A stretch of DNA of 64,000 nucleotides from Streptomyces chromofuscus (GCF_015160875.1 NZ_CP063374.1:248001-312000); one strand, 5' to 3'. Counted from the stretch's first letter, positions 44,472-53,797 are shown. Numbers and translations are program-made. The notes: a model not told the origin generated them from the sequence alone.

Positions 44472-44547
44472 GCGACGGGCCCGAGGCAGTGCGACCGTGG
44501 TCACAGGTGGTCTCGCGCGTTGCCGGGTGGGAAGGCGGTGGCGGACG

Positions 44548-45420
44548 ATGGAGCTCCCGCTCGTCGTGGGTGTCGACGGATCGGATTCCAGCCTGCAGGC
44601 CGTGGACTGGGCGACGGACGAGGCGGCACGCCACGGGCTTCCGTTGCGGCTCGTGTACGCCTCCCTGTGGGAGCGGTACGAGGGGGGCCGCCCGTCCTTC
44701 ACCACCGACCGCCCGTCGGGAGAGATCATGGCGCAGCACATCGCCGCGTCCGGCGCGGAACGCGCGCAGCTGCGCAACCCGGAGGTGAAGGTGTCGAGCG
44801 AGGTGCTGCCCGACGACGCCGTGTCCGTGCTGCTGCACGCCGGCCGTGAGTCCTTCGCCCTGGTCACGGGCTCCCGCGGCCGCGGTGAGCTCGCCGGAGA
44901 GCTGCTGGGCTCGGTCAGCCTCGCGGTGGCCGCCCGCGCCGTCTGCCCGGTTGTCGTCGTCCGTGGCGGGAAGCGGAACCGGCAGGGCTCCCTCGGCCGC
45001 GTGGTGGTCGGCGTCGGTGATGCCACCGAGGGCTCGACTGCCGTACGGTTCGCCTTCCGCGAGGCCGAGGTGCGCCACTGCGCCCTGGATGCCGTCCGGG
45101 CCTGGCGGTACCCGGCCCATGAACACATGGATCAACCGCTGCTCGAGGTCGCCGCCGACGTGCACCAGGAGCAGGCCTCGACCCTTCTCACCGACGCACT
45201 GCGCGACGCCGTGAGGGAGCACCCCGACGTCGAAGTGCACCGCAAAGCGGTGGAAGGCCCCGCGCACAAAGTCCTTCTGGATGCATCGGCAGACGCCGAC
45301 CTGATCGTCGTGAGCGCGCTACGGCGGCACGGCCATTTCGGTCTGCAGCTCGGCAGGGCCGCCCATGCCCTGCTGCACCACGCGGAATGCCCGGTGGCCG
45401 TCGTCCCGCAGCGAGCCTGA
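44548..45420 (+). CDS. Universal stress protein, tandem UspA domains
   Basis: About 290 aa from ATG 44548. First domain: LVVGVDGSDSSLQAVDWATDEAARHG with loop TGSRGRGELAGELLGSVSLAVAARAVCPVVVV. Second: VVVGVGDATEGSTAVRFAFREAEVRH, ending with SALRRHGHFGLQLGRAAHALLHHAECPVAVV, where the second nucleotide loop is altered (RRHGHFGLQLG in place of GxxGxxxGS). Nucleotide binding may therefore be confined to the first half. The gene is divergent from the Crp-like/CBS pair. Confidence 0.92.
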   Translation: MELPLVVGVDGSDSSLQAVDWATDEAARHGLPLRLVYASLWERYEGGRPSFTTDRPSGEIMAQHIAASGAERAQLRNPEVKVSSEVLPDDAVSVLLHAGRESFALVTGSRGRGELAGELLGSVSLAVAARAVCPVVVVRGGKRNRQGSLGRVVVGVGDATEGSTAVRFAFREAEVRHCALDAVRAWRYPAHEHMDQPLLEVAADVHQEQASTLLTDALRDAVREHPDVEVHRKAVEGPAHKVLLDASADADLIVVSALRRHGHFGLQLGRAAHALLHHAECPVAVVPQRA

Positions 45421-45580
45421 CTCCCGCACGTGCGGTGAGGGGCCTTGCACTGGCGGCGTTCTCGGACTACGGCTTCTCGCCGCGCCAACCGCGGTAACCG
45501 GGGAGTCGGTGCGCGGCGCCGGAGCGGGCAGCGGAATCAGCCCCGACTCGGATGTGTCATCGATCCGGGTAGTACCGCCC

Positions 45581-45600
45581 GACCGGTCACCGTCGGTCCC
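45581..45600 (-). promoter_or_regulatory. Possible DosR-box-like dyad upstream of the channel gene
   Basis: The reverse strand reads GGGACCGACGGTGACC (45600-45585), about 150 bp before the channel-like gene. It shares GGGACC..CGG with the sites at 38981 and 47036, but the right arm is poor. The rest of the 327-bp gap 45421-45747 shows no gene. Confidence 0.3.
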
Positions 45601-45747
45601 GGCGAGAGATGCGTGCGGGCTCTGCCGGAGAGTGGAGCCACGCGGACGAGGGTTCCGCCTGTCGCGTCTGCCGCGTGATCCGCCGGACAGGCCATAGGCT
45701 CCGAGAGCCGGGTTCCCACGACGTGACAGGCCCCTTGGGAGACGCGT

Positions 45748-46626
45748 ATGAAGTGGCTGGTCTCGCTGGTCGGAGCCGGGCTCGTCCTGCTCACCCTGCG
45801 GGACCTGTTCCACACGCTCTGGCACCCCACTCGCCATGGCGGCCTGAGCCGCCTCGTCATGACGGCGATGTGGCGACTCGCCCAACGCTTCCGAGGGCGC
45901 AGACGGGTGGTCGGGCTCGTCGGACCGCTCGCCATGGTCACGGTGGTGGGCATGTGGGCCTTCACCGTCGTCCTCGGCTGGGCCGTCATCTACTGGCCCC
46001 ACATGCCCGGGGCGTTCGCCTTCTCGCCCGGTTCCGAGGCGGCGCGGGAAGCGGCGCTGCTGGACTCGGTGTACCTGTCGCTCGTCACCGTGGCCACCCT
46101 GGGGCTGGGGGACATCGCGCCCGGAGAAGGCTGGCTCCGCGTGGTCTCACCGCTGGAAGCCCTCGTCGGCTTCGCCCTGCTGACGGCCACGGTCTCCTGG
46201 GTGCTGGAGATCTATCCGGCGCTGACCCGCAGGCGGGTCCTTGCCGTCCGCCTGGCGCTGCTGCGCCAGGCGGCCCCGACGCCGCAGCAGATCGACTCCA
46301 CGTCGGGGGCGCTGCTGCTGGACAGCCTCGCCACCGAAGTCGTCCGCGTGCGTATCGACTTCACCCAGTACGCCGAGGCCTACTACTTCCACGACGGGGA
46401 GGACCACTCGTCGCTCGCTGCCATGGTCGGCTACGCCGAGGCTCTGGCCCGGCGAGGACAGACAGCCCAGCGGCCGGAGGTCCGACTGGCCGGTGACCTG
46501 CTCACCGGTGCGCTGGCAGACCTCGCCGTCATCCTCGACCAACGCTTCCTGCATACGGGCGGAACGCCGACGGAGGTGTTCGCCGCGTACGCCGCCGACC
46601 ACGGCCGCGGTGGCGCAGAGCCCTGA
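45748..46626 (+). CDS. Potassium-channel-like two-helix membrane protein
   Basis: 292 aa. N-terminal helix (KWLVSLVGAGLVLLTLRDLF), a second helix (VVGLVGPLAMVTVVGMWAFTVVLGWAVIYW, about 50-80), a pore-helix region (EAALLDSVYLSLVTVATLGLGDIAPGEGW, about 108-135) and a last helix (LEALVGFALLTATVSWVLEIY). The filter reads TLGLGD where K+ channels usually have TVGYGD. The cytosolic C-terminal half is helical and unrecognised. Two TrkA proteins in the island could be partners, but this is speculative. Confidence 0.82.
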   Translation: MKWLVSLVGAGLVLLTLRDLFHTLWHPTRHGGLSRLVMTAMWRLAQRFRGRRRVVGLVGPLAMVTVVGMWAFTVVLGWAVIYWPHMPGAFAFSPGSEAAREAALLDSVYLSLVTVATLGLGDIAPGEGWLRVVSPLEALVGFALLTATVSWVLEIYPALTRRRVLAVRLALLRQAAPTPQQIDSTSGALLLDSLATEVVRVRIDFTQYAEAYYFHDGEDHSSLAAMVGYAEALARRGQTAQRPEVRLAGDLLTGALADLAVILDQRFLHTGGTPTEVFAAYAADHGRGGAEP

Positions 46627-47035
46627 CCGAAGACGCACTCCGAGAAGGGCGGAGAACCGCCGGTCGGGGCGGTGGCAGGGTGGTGCACGAACGGAGCGAC
46701 CGATGGCACCACCACCTGCAGGCAGCCGTGGGGAGATGGCATGCCCCCGCCACGGCTGTGAACCGGCGCGGTGGCAGCCGGACGTCCGCTGCGGAGACCG
46801 ACCGGTTCCCGGGCACGACTCCTGCACAGGCCCGTCGCCGGACGAGGCCGCACGGCGGCCGGCGCCCCACGGGCTCAGGTCCCTGACCGTGGCGGAAGGG
46901 GGTGGAGGCAGGAGGGCAGGTGTACTTGCCCTCACCGCAGGGCCTTCCTCTCACCGCGGGGCCGAGCCTGCTGATTGGCGTGGCGGCACCTCCGACGCTC
47001 GCCGAGAATCACAGGTGTCGGCCTGTCTGAGTCAA
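46627..47035. other. Intergenic region before the hydrogenase operon
   Basis: About 400 bp of GC-rich DNA with no clear gene. One frame gives a faint universal-stress-like track (RWQPDVRCGDRPVPGHDS), too weak to call. The operon's control sites begin at 47036. Confidence 0.35.
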
Positions 47036-47073
47036 GGGGACCAACGGACCCCACGGACGGGGCCCATGTGGCT
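47036..47073 (+). promoter_or_regulatory. Paired DosR-box-like dyads upstream of the hydrogenase operon
   Basis: GGGGACCAACGGACCCC (47036-47052) is followed by GGGGCCCATGTGGCTC (47059-47074). The first is a near-perfect dyad with the GGGAC/GTCCC-type arms of DosR boxes. The second shares GGGCC and ATGTGGC with the dyad at 52249. They lie about 95-130 bp before the first hydrogenase gene. Hypoxic control is inferred. Confidence 0.55.
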
Positions 47074-47167
47074 CTGTCGGCGGGGTGCCGTGCCTGTAAG
47101 GCTGCTGTTGGCGGCTTCAGGGGAGGGCAGGGCCCGATGTGCCGCGCCGTGCAGAAGGAGGTCGGTC

Positions 47168-48337
47168 ATGAGTGCCGACACCGACGTGAACGCTGTCCCG
47201 TCCCCGGAGCCCGAGGGGCTCGTGATGGGCAAGGACGGCATGGCGGCGCTCGTGGACGTTCTGGTCCGGCGTGGGTTCACCGTGGTCGGACCCACGGTGC
47301 GGGACGGTGCGATCGTGCTGGCGGAGCTGCTGTCGGCCGACGAGCTGCCGTACGGATGGGGCGTGGAGCTGGAGGCCGGGCGGTACCGGCTGCGGGAGCG
47401 GTCGGACGGCGCGGCCTTCGCGAACGCGGCGGGTCCCCAGTCGTGGAAGTCCTTCCTGCATCCGGCGCGGGTACGGGAGTGGAGCGCCGACCGGGTGGAG
47501 GGGGAGCTGGTCCTCACTGCCGACCAGGCCGCGCCCCCGCGGTACGCCTTCCTGGGTGTGCGCCCGTGCGACCTGCGGGCCATCGCCATCCAGGACCGGG
47601 TACTGACCGGCGGCGCGTACCGCGATCCCACCTACGCGGGGCGTCGCTCCGGCGCCCTGCTGATCGTGGTCGAGTGCACGGAGCCCGGTGCCACGTGCTT
47701 CTGCGTCTCGATGGGCACCGGACCCGCTGCCGGGCCGGGCTACGACCTGGTGATGACCGAAGTGGTCGACGGGGACGGGCACCGCTTCTGGGTTCGCAGC
47801 GGCAGCGAGGAAGGCGCGGAGATCCTGGCCGAGGTGCCCGCTCGTCTGTCCGACCCGGAAACCCGGGAGACGGCTCGCGCAGCCGTCACGGCTGCCGCGG
47901 ACCGCATGGGACGGACCATGCCGGAAGCCGACCTGCGGGAGCTGATGGCCGGAACGCTTGACGCGCCCCGCTGGGACGACGTCGCCGGGCGGTGTCTGAC
48001 CTGCGGCAACTGCACCATGGTGTGCCCCACCTGCTTCTGCACCACTACGGAGGACGTCACGGACCTCACCGGTGATCACGCGGAGCGGTGGCGGTTGTGG
48101 GACTCCTGCTTCGACCTGGACTTCTCCCATCTGCACGGCGGGCCGGTCCGCGCCTCCGCGCGTAGCCGCTACCGGCAGTGGATGACCCACAAACTCGGCA
48201 CCTGGTACGACCAGTTCGGCTCGTCCGGTTGCGTGGGCTGCGGGCGCTGCATCGTGTGGTGTCCCGTCGGCATCGACATCACCGAGGAAGCGGCTGCCCT
48301 GCACGACTGGACGGCAGCGGAGTCGAAGGGGGGATGA
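47168..48337 (+). CDS. hydB: [NiFe] hydrogenase beta subunit, 4Fe-4S electron-transfer protein
   Basis: About 389 aa from ATG 47168, with AAGGAGG seven bases upstream. It matches the HydB/HyhB subunit of group 3b (cytosolic, NADP-linked) hydrogenases. N-terminal domain includes [20 protein letters not shown] and [25 protein letters not shown]. Two Fe-S cluster motifs follow: [16 protein letters not shown] (Cys276 on) and [16 protein letters not shown] (about 355 on). It passes electrons between the small subunit and the flavin subunit. The stop overlaps the next ATG (ATGA). Confidence 0.92.
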   Translation: MSADTDVNAVPSPEPEGLVMGKDGMAALVDVLVRRGFTVVGPTVRDGAIVLAELLSADELPYGWGVELEAGRYRLRERSDGAAFANAAGPQSWKSFLHPARVREWSADRVEGELVLTADQAAPPRYAFLGVRPCDLRAIAIQDRVLTGGAYRDPTYAGRRSGALLIVVECTEPGATCFCVSMGTGPAAGPGYDLVMTEVVDGDGHRFWVRSGSEEGAEILAEVPARLSDPETRETARAAVTAAADRMGRTMPEADLRELMAGTLDAPRWDDVAGRCLTCGNCTMVCPTCFCTTTEDVTDLTGDHAERWRLWDSCFDLDFSHLHGGPVRASARSRYRQWMTHKLGTWYDQFGSSGCVGCGRCIVWCPVGIDITEEAAALHDWTAAESKGG

Positions 48338-49152
48338 CCACCGTGCCGCCCCCGCTGCCGTACCGCGTCGCCGACGCCTGGGCCGAGACCGCCGACACCC
48401 GGTCGATCGAGCTGGTACCGGCCGGAGAAGCGCTCGCACCCTTCTCACCGGGTCAGTTCGCGATGATCTACGCCTTCGGGGTCGGTGAGGTGCCCATCTC
48501 GGCCAGTGCCCTGCGCGGCCGCCACGGGGGTCTTGTGCACACGGTGCGCGCGGTGGGCGCGGTCTCGACCGCGCTGTACCGGCTGCGTCCTGGTGACACC
48601 GTCGGACTCAGCGGGCCGTACGGCACAGGCTGGGACCTCGAATCGGCAGCCGGACACGACGTACTGGTGGTCGCCGGCGGCATCGGGCTGGCTCCGCTGC
48701 GACCGGTCGTGCACACGGTCCTGGACCGGTCGGCCGAGTACGGTCGGCTCGCCGTCGTGGTGGGTGCCCGCACTCCTGTCGACCTGGTCTTCCGGGACGA
48801 GATCGAGAGGTGGCGCGGCCCGGCCCGGGTGGAGGTCACCGTCGACCGCCCCGGTCCGGGCTGGCAGGGCGCGGTGGGCGTGGTCACCACCCTCCTCGAC
48901 CACCTCGACCTGCACCCCGAACGGACCTGCGCGCTGGTGTGCGGACCCGAGGTGATGATGCGGCACACCGCACGCGATCTCGTGACCCGCGGGCTGGTTC
49001 CGCACCGCGTCCAGGTGTCCTTGGAACGGAACATGCACTGCGCCACCGGCCATTGCGGCCACTGCCAACTCGGCCCGCTCCTGCTGTGCCGGGACGGCCC
49101 GGTCGTCGGCTACGACCGTGTGGCGGACCTGCTCCTCGTGAGGGAGTTGTGA
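48334..49152 (+). CDS. hydG: [NiFe] hydrogenase gamma subunit, FAD/NAD(P)-binding
   Basis: About 272 aa from ATG 48334. Ferredoxin-reductase-type protein: FAD-binding barrel ([47 protein letters not shown]), NAD(P)-binding domain ([30 protein letters not shown]) and a C-terminal [2Fe-2S] site ([17 protein letters not shown]). It links the hydrogenase to NAD(P)H. Order beta-gamma-small-large is that of group 3b sulfhydrogenase-type operons. Only one base separates it from the small-subunit gene. Confidence 0.92.
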   Translation: MTTVPPPLPYRVADAWAETADTRSIELVPAGEALAPFSPGQFAMIYAFGVGEVPISASALRGRHGGLVHTVRAVGAVSTALYRLRPGDTVGLSGPYGTGWDLESAAGHDVLVVAGGIGLAPLRPVVHTVLDRSAEYGRLAVVVGARTPVDLVFRDEIERWRGPARVEVTVDRPGPGWQGAVGVVTTLLDHLDLHPERTCALVCGPEVMMRHTARDLVTRGLVPHRVQVSLERNMHCATGHCGHCQLGPLLLCRDGPVVGYDRVADLLLVREL

Positions 49153-49153
49153 C

Positions 49154-50002
49154 ATGGTCACCGAACTTGGCCCGGCCATACGCACACGGCCGACACTCGC
49201 CGTGTGGAAGTTCGCCTCCTGCGACGGCTGCCAGCTGACCCTCCTCGATTGCGAGGACGAACTCCTCGGCCTCACCGAACGCGTTCGGATCGACCACTTC
49301 GTGGAGATGACCCCGGCCGAGGGCGCCGACCGGGAGCGTGCGCGGCTGGAGGGCCGGGGGCCGTACGACCTGTCGCTGGTCGAGGGGTCGATCAGCACCG
49401 CCGAGGACGCCGAGCGGATCCAGCACGTCCGGCACATCTCCCGGTACCTCGTGACCATCGGAGCCTGCGCCACCGCGGGCGGCATCCAGGCGCTGCGCAA
49501 CTTCGTCGACGTCAACGACTTCCTCGCCGCCGTCTACGCCCAGCCGGAGTACATCGCCACCCTGGAGACCTCGACACCGATTTCGGCCCACGTGCCGGTC
49601 GACTTCGAACTGCGGGGGTGCCCCATCGACCGCCGCCAGCTCCTCGAAGTCATCAACGCCTACCTGGCCGGACGCAAACCCCAGATCTCGAATCACAGCG
49701 TCTGTTTCGAGTGCAAGAGGCGCGGCACCACCTGCATCACGGTGGCCCACGGCACCCCCTGCCTGGGCCCGGTCACGCACGCGGGGTGCGGCGCCATCTG
49801 CCCCGCCTACGGACGCGGCTGCTACGGCTGCTTCGGGCCGTCGAGCAAACCCAACCTGCGCGCCATGATCGCGCAGTTGCGCCACGACGGGATGAGCGAG
49901 CGGGACATCCAGCGTGTCTTCCGCACCTTCAACGCCGCGTCACCGGACTATGCCCCCGTACCCGACCTCGCGGCCGAGGAGCAGCAGAGCCCTCCGGCCT
50001 GA
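49154..50002 (+). CDS. hydD: [NiFe] hydrogenase small (delta) subunit
   Basis: 282 aa. The proximal-cluster signature is [15 protein letters not shown] (Cys23, Cys26), with the third and fourth ligands expected in [10 protein letters not shown] and RGCPIDR. A Cys-rich C-terminal half follows: [15 protein letters not shown] and [19 protein letters not shown]. There is no Tat signal peptide, so the enzyme is cytoplasmic, as expected for group 3. It forms the catalytic dimer with the next gene's product. Confidence 0.93.
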   Translation: MVTELGPAIRTRPTLAVWKFASCDGCQLTLLDCEDELLGLTERVRIDHFVEMTPAEGADRERARLEGRGPYDLSLVEGSISTAEDAERIQHVRHISRYLVTIGACATAGGIQALRNFVDVNDFLAAVYAQPEYIATLETSTPISAHVPVDFELRGCPIDRRQLLEVINAYLAGRKPQISNHSVCFECKRRGTTCITVAHGTPCLGPVTHAGCGAICPAYGRGCYGCFGPSSKPNLRAMIAQLRHDGMSERDIQRVFRTFNAASPDYAPVPDLAAEEQQSPPA

Positions 50003-50027
50003 CGGACCCCTGCCCGGAAAGGTGCGC

Positions 50028-51374
50028 ATGAACGATCGCGGAACCCGCGTCCTGCGACTGGACGCGCTGGCCAGGGTGGAGGGCGAAGCCGCCCTCCACC
50101 TACGCGTCGCGGGCGATTCGGTCGCCGAGACGCGGCTGCGGATCTACGAACCGCCGCGCTTCTTCGAGGCCTTCCTGATCGGCCGCGGCCACACGGAACC
50201 GCCCGACATCACCGCCCGCATCTGCGGCATCTGCCCGGTCGCCTACCAGATGAGCGCCTGCCAGGCGATCGAGAACGCCTGTGGTGTCACGGTGGACGGT
50301 CCTCTCGCGGAACTGCGCCGCCTGCTCTACTGCGGGGAGTGGATCGAGAGTCACACGCTGCACATCTACCTGTTGCACGCCCCGGACTTCCTCGGGCGCG
50401 CCGACGTCGTGGAACTCGCCCGCGACCAGCGAGCCGTCGTCGAGCGCGGCCTGAGAATCAAGCAGACCGGCAACGCGATCCTGGAACAGCTCGGCGGCCG
50501 CCCCATCCACCCGGTCAACGTCCGGGTCGGCGGCTTCTACCGAACCCCGGGACGGGAGGAACTGCGTCCGTTGGAGGAACGATTGCGGCAGGCCCGGGAG
50601 GACGCGCTGGAGACCGTCCGCTGGGTGGCGACGTTCGACTTTCCCGACGTCGTGTGCGACCACGACCTGTTCGCACTGCGCGACCCCGGCCGCTACGCGA
50701 TCGACTCCGGAACACCGGCGGTCATGGCCGCTCAAGGCCAGGGCCCGGCGCTGCGCGAGTTCAACCTGGCCGAATTCGAACAGCACATCCGGGAAGGGCA
50801 GGTACCGCACTCCACGGCTCGCACGAGCGCACTCGACGGCCGCCGCTACTTGACTGGTCCGCTGGCCCGATACGCGATCAACGGCCGCTGGCTTCACCCC
50901 GTGGCCACCGAGGCGGCGCGGGAGGCCGGCTTGGGCGATCCGTTGACCGGCGCCGTCTGCCAAAACCCCTTCCGCAGCATCGTCGTGCGCGCCGTGGAAG
51001 TGGTACAGGCCATCGAGGAAGCCCTGCGGATCATCAGCAGATACGAACGACCTCCCCGCCCGGCCGTCGAGGTCCCGCCGCGCCAGGCTGCCGGCACCGG
51101 GGCCACCGAGGCGCCCCGGGGCCTGCTGTACCACCGCTACGCCCTCACCGAGGACGGCACGCTCACCGAGGCACGCATCATCCCGCCCACGGCCCAGAAC
51201 CAGACGGCCATCGAGGAGGACGTGCGCAAGGCCGTCCAGGCGCGTCTGGAGACGGCCGGACCGCCCGCCGACGACGAGGAGCTCACCCATGTGTGCGAAC
51301 GGGCCATCCGCAACCACGACCCTTGTATCTCCTGCGCCGCCCACTTCCTCGACGTCACCGTGGAGCGCACATGA
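50028..51374 (+). CDS. hydA: [NiFe] hydrogenase large (alpha) subunit
   Basis: About 448 aa from ATG 50028, with GGAAAGG upstream. Both nickel-binding motifs are intact: RICGICPVAY (Cys66, Cys69) and DPCISCAAH (Cys433, Cys436, His439). Only nine residues follow the His, the tail expected to be removed by the endopeptidase encoded next. It splits or makes H2. The upstream reading frame is longer but has no homology. The stop overlaps the protease ATG. Confidence 0.94.
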   Translation: MNDRGTRVLRLDALARVEGEAALHLRVAGDSVAETRLRIYEPPRFFEAFLIGRGHTEPPDITARICGICPVAYQMSACQAIENACGVTVDGPLAELRRLLYCGEWIESHTLHIYLLHAPDFLGRADVVELARDQRAVVERGLRIKQTGNAILEQLGGRPIHPVNVRVGGFYRTPGREELRPLEERLRQAREDALETVRWVATFDFPDVVCDHDLFALRDPGRYAIDSGTPAVMAAQGQGPALREFNLAEFEQHIREGQVPHSTARTSALDGRRYLTGPLARYAINGRWLHPVATEAAREAGLGDPLTGAVCQNPFRSIVVRAVEVVQAIEEALRIISRYERPPRPAVEVPPRQAAGTGATEAPRGLLYHRYALTEDGTLTEARIIPPTAQNQTAIEEDVRKAVQARLETAGPPADDEELTHVCERAIRNHDPCISCAAHFLDVTVERT

Positions 51375-51850
51375 GCGGCCGGGTCGTGGTGATCGGCGTG
51401 GGCAATCCCCTGCGCGGTGACGACGGGGTCGGTCCGGCGACAGTGGAGGCGTTGCGGGGCCTCGTCCCGGACGGAACCGTCCTGACGGTCAGTGACGGTG
51501 AACCCGCACGCATGCTCGATCTGTGGCGCGGCGCGGACACGGTGGTCGTGGTGGAAGTCCTCCGTGCACAGCCCGCCCGGCCGGGGAAGCTGCACACTCT
51601 CACAGCGGCGGACGCGGCCTCGCGAACAGCGCGTACGGCGAGCACCCACGCGCTCGGCCTCGGCGAGTGCCTTGCGTTGGCGCAGGCGCTCGGGCAGTTG
51701 CCGCAGAGGCTCGTGGTGCATGCCATGGAGGTGACGGACGTCGAACTCGGCGCACCCCTGAGTGAAGCGGTGCGGTCGGCGCTCCCCGAACTGGTCGACC
51801 GGGTCGCCGCTTCCGTCCGGCAGGCCCACGGACCGAACCACGAGCAGTAG
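51371..51850 (+). CDS. hycI: Hydrogenase maturation endopeptidase
   Basis: About 159 aa from ATG 51371 (ATGA overlap with the large-subunit stop). HybD/HycI-type peptidase fold: VIGVGNPLRGDDGVGPATVEAL at residue 5 contains the conserved Asp, followed by VVVVEVLRAQPARPGKLHTL and STHALGLGECLALAQAL with the His-containing metal site. It removes the large-subunit C-terminal tail after nickel insertion. The common GNxLxxDDG motif reads GNPLRGDDG here. No hypABCDEF genes are in the window. Confidence 0.92.
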   Translation: MSGRVVVIGVGNPLRGDDGVGPATVEALRGLVPDGTVLTVSDGEPARMLDLWRGADTVVVVEVLRAQPARPGKLHTLTAADAASRTARTASTHALGLGECLALAQALGQLPQRLVVHAMEVTDVELGAPLSEAVRSALPELVDRVAASVRQAHGPNHEQ

Positions 51851-51859
51851 AGGAGCTCT

Positions 51860-52180
51860 TCTCAGGGGCGCTCGCCGGCGCGCGAGCACGCGGAGGCGCT
51901 CCCGGTCGTGGACGCCGTGGACCATGGGTCGGCGTCGTCTCGGAGTCCGACCTGCCGGCCAAGGTCGCCTTCGAGGCATCCGGTCACCGGCCCGGCCGTA
52001 TCGGCAGGCTGCGTGAGCGCCGGGTCCACGGCAAGGCCCGTGGCGACCTGGCCGCCGAGCTGATGACACGTCCCGCGATCACGGTGCTGCCGGGCGCGAC
52101 CGTTGCCGAGGGGGCGTGGCTCGCGGCGCTGCTGCACGACCGTCCGGGCTTCCGGAGGGTGCGGCAGGCCGGAGGCGGGT
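51860..52180 (+). pseudogene. Decayed CBS-domain gene fragment
   Basis: The forward strand reads LPVVDAVDH, then after a frameshift VGVVSESDLPAKV, GRIGRLRERRVHGKARGDLAAELMTRPAITVLPGATVAEGAWLAAL. This lines up with PVVDADDHVIGVVSESDLLAKA ... TLMTFPPVTVHPAERVADAAWTAA of the CBS-BON protein at 31.0 kb. The first CBS half, the end of the second and the BON domain are missing. It lies between the hydrogenase operon and a universal stress gene. Confidence 0.75.
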
Positions 52181-52228
52181 CAAGGACGGGCCGGCCTCCG
52201 GTTGGCTCGTCCGCTACCGCGTTGCGCA

Positions 52229-52262
52229 GGGTCGGTCGGTCCCCGAACGGGCCATGTGGCCC
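52229..52262 (+). promoter_or_regulatory. Dyads upstream of the universal stress gene
   Basis: GGGTCGGTCGGTCCCC (52229-52244; reverse GGGGACC..) is followed by GGGCCATGTGGCCC (52249-52262), a dyad with 6-bp arms. The arrangement repeats that upstream of the hydrogenase operon. It is about 65-98 bp before the GTG at 52327. Confidence 0.5.
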
Positions 52263-52326
52263 CTGATGCGGTCGGCGCCGCGGCGCGACGCTGGTGGCGG
52301 AACCCTCACACCGGGAGGTGGAGACC

Positions 52327-53232
52327 GTGTCCCGAACCGTCACCGTCGGCCTCGACGACTCGCCCGAAAGCCGGGCGGCAGCCGAGTGGGCGGCTCGCGA
52401 AGCGTTGCTGCGTGGACTGCCCCTGAAAATCGTGTACGCCCAGGAGCCGACACCCAAACAAGTCGCCCGTACCCCGTTGCTGGACCTGGACAGTTATCGG
52501 CACTGGGCTCAGCAGTTGACGCAGGAGGCCGCGGACGGCATCCGGCTTCGTCACCCGGGCATCGAAGTGACCACCGAGCAACTGACGGGGACCGTGGCCG
52601 ACGTCCTGTGCGAGGCGGCGGGCTTCGCCGAGCTGCTGGTGCTCGGCTCGCGGGGCCTCGGCGGACTCGGCGGTTTCATGGTCGGCTCGGTGAGTCTGGG
52701 TGTCGTGGCCCGTGCCGAGCGTCCCGTGGTGCTCGTTCGGGCCCAAGAGCAGGCCACCGACGAGCACAGGACGGACCCGGCGGGCGTGCCGTCCGCTGCG
52801 GCGCCGTTCCGTCCCGTCGTACTGGGCCTCGACATCGATCACCCGGACGACACGCTGCTGGAATTCGCCTTCGACGCAGCCGCTCGCCGGGAAGCTGCTC
52901 TACGGGTCATTCACGCCTGGCCCGCACCGGCCACGTCCTTCTACCGCTTCGCCGGTGACGTCGAACTCCACGACACGTTCGAGCGCGGGCAGGCCTCACT
53001 CCTGAGCAAGGTGCTGCGTGCCTGGCGGCAGAAGTTCCCGGACGTCGAGGTGATCGAGGCGAGCCGGTGCGGCAGCGCCGCCCAAGTCCTCGTCAACGGG
53101 TCCCGTGACGCCTCGCTGGTGGTCGTAGGCCGGCAGATCCGCACTGGCTCCTTCGGCGCTCACATCGGCCATGTCACGCACGCGGCCCTTCATCACATCA
53201 CCGCCCCCGTCGCGGTCGTCGCGCACAGCTGA
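52327..53232 (+). CDS. Universal stress protein, tandem UspA domains
   Basis: About 301 aa from GTG 52327, seven bases after GGGAGG. First domain: TVGLDDSPESRAAAEWAAREALLRG with loop LGSRGLGGLGGFMVGSVSLGVVARAERPVVLV. Second: VVLGLDIDHPDDTLLEFAFDAAARR, ending VGRQIRTGSFGAHIGHVTHAALHHITAPVAVV, where the ATP loop is changed (GAHIGHV). The same half-degenerate pattern occurs in the proteins at 44.5 and 54.7 kb. Two dyads precede the gene. Confidence 0.92.
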   Translation: MSRTVTVGLDDSPESRAAAEWAAREALLRGLPLKIVYAQEPTPKQVARTPLLDLDSYRHWAQQLTQEAADGIRLRHPGIEVTTEQLTGTVADVLCEAAGFAELLVLGSRGLGGLGGFMVGSVSLGVVARAERPVVLVRAQEQATDEHRTDPAGVPSAAAPFRPVVLGLDIDHPDDTLLEFAFDAAARREAALRVIHAWPAPATSFYRFAGDVELHDTFERGQASLLSKVLRAWRQKFPDVEVIEASRCGSAAQVLVNGSRDASLVVVGRQIRTGSFGAHIGHVTHAALHHITAPVAVVAHS

Positions 53233-53269
53233 GCCGCCGCGCCGAGGAGAAGCACCCATGAAGGCAGCA

Positions 53270-53600
53270 GCCGCGCCGGCACACGCCGAGCCGCATGCCG
53301 AGGTGTCGGCACGCGTCCATCAGGGCGCTGCTCTGGTGTGTGTCCAGGCCCGCGGACACCACGAGCAGGGCGCGCACCCCGACCCTCCACACTCTTCGGC
53401 CACCTCGGGGACGGCTGCGGCCGGTATGGCGATCACGACAGGTCGGGCACGTGCGGCAGGTCGGCGACGGACCGGCAGGCGTGCACCCCGGCGACCACGA
53501 CGGCCTCCGGATGGACGGCAAACAGTCGCCCGGCGTAATAACCGTTGTGGATGTTCCGCAGGATCGCGCGCGGACCGGTCGCGGTGGTGGCTGCCTTCGG
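53270..53600 (-). pseudogene. CoA-binding-domain remnant (acetate-CoA ligase / Pat-like)
   Basis: The reverse strand reads ILRNIHNGYYAGRLFAVHPEAVVVAGVHACRSVADLPHVPDLS then a stop, and in a shifted frame GVRALLVVSAG and MDACRHLGMRL. This is the pattern of the N-terminal CoA-binding Rossmann domain of ADP-forming acyl-CoA synthetases and Pat-like proteins. At least one stop and two shifts break it, and the synthetase and GNAT parts are absent. The rest of 53233-53797 shows no gene. Confidence 0.6.
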
Positions 53601-53797
53601 AGGCAGCTCAATGCCTCACGGCCAGTGAAGAGACGTCCGACCGCGGGCAGGAGGCGGATGTGTCAATCGGCGCTGGGCCGCGCAAGAGGGGTTGGCGGCG
53701 TCGAGAGGTGTCACCCAATGGCTGTGGTCGCACCTGTCCCCGCCCCCTGGCCGCGGACGGCATGAGGCTACCGCCGGGGCGGCCCGCCCAGTCGCGT

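Noticed and set aside
46680..46886. Weak universal-stress-like track before the hydrogenase operon
   Set aside because: Only one short stretch (RWQPDVRCGDRPVPGHDS) is suggestive; no ATP loop or Usp end can be traced in any frame.
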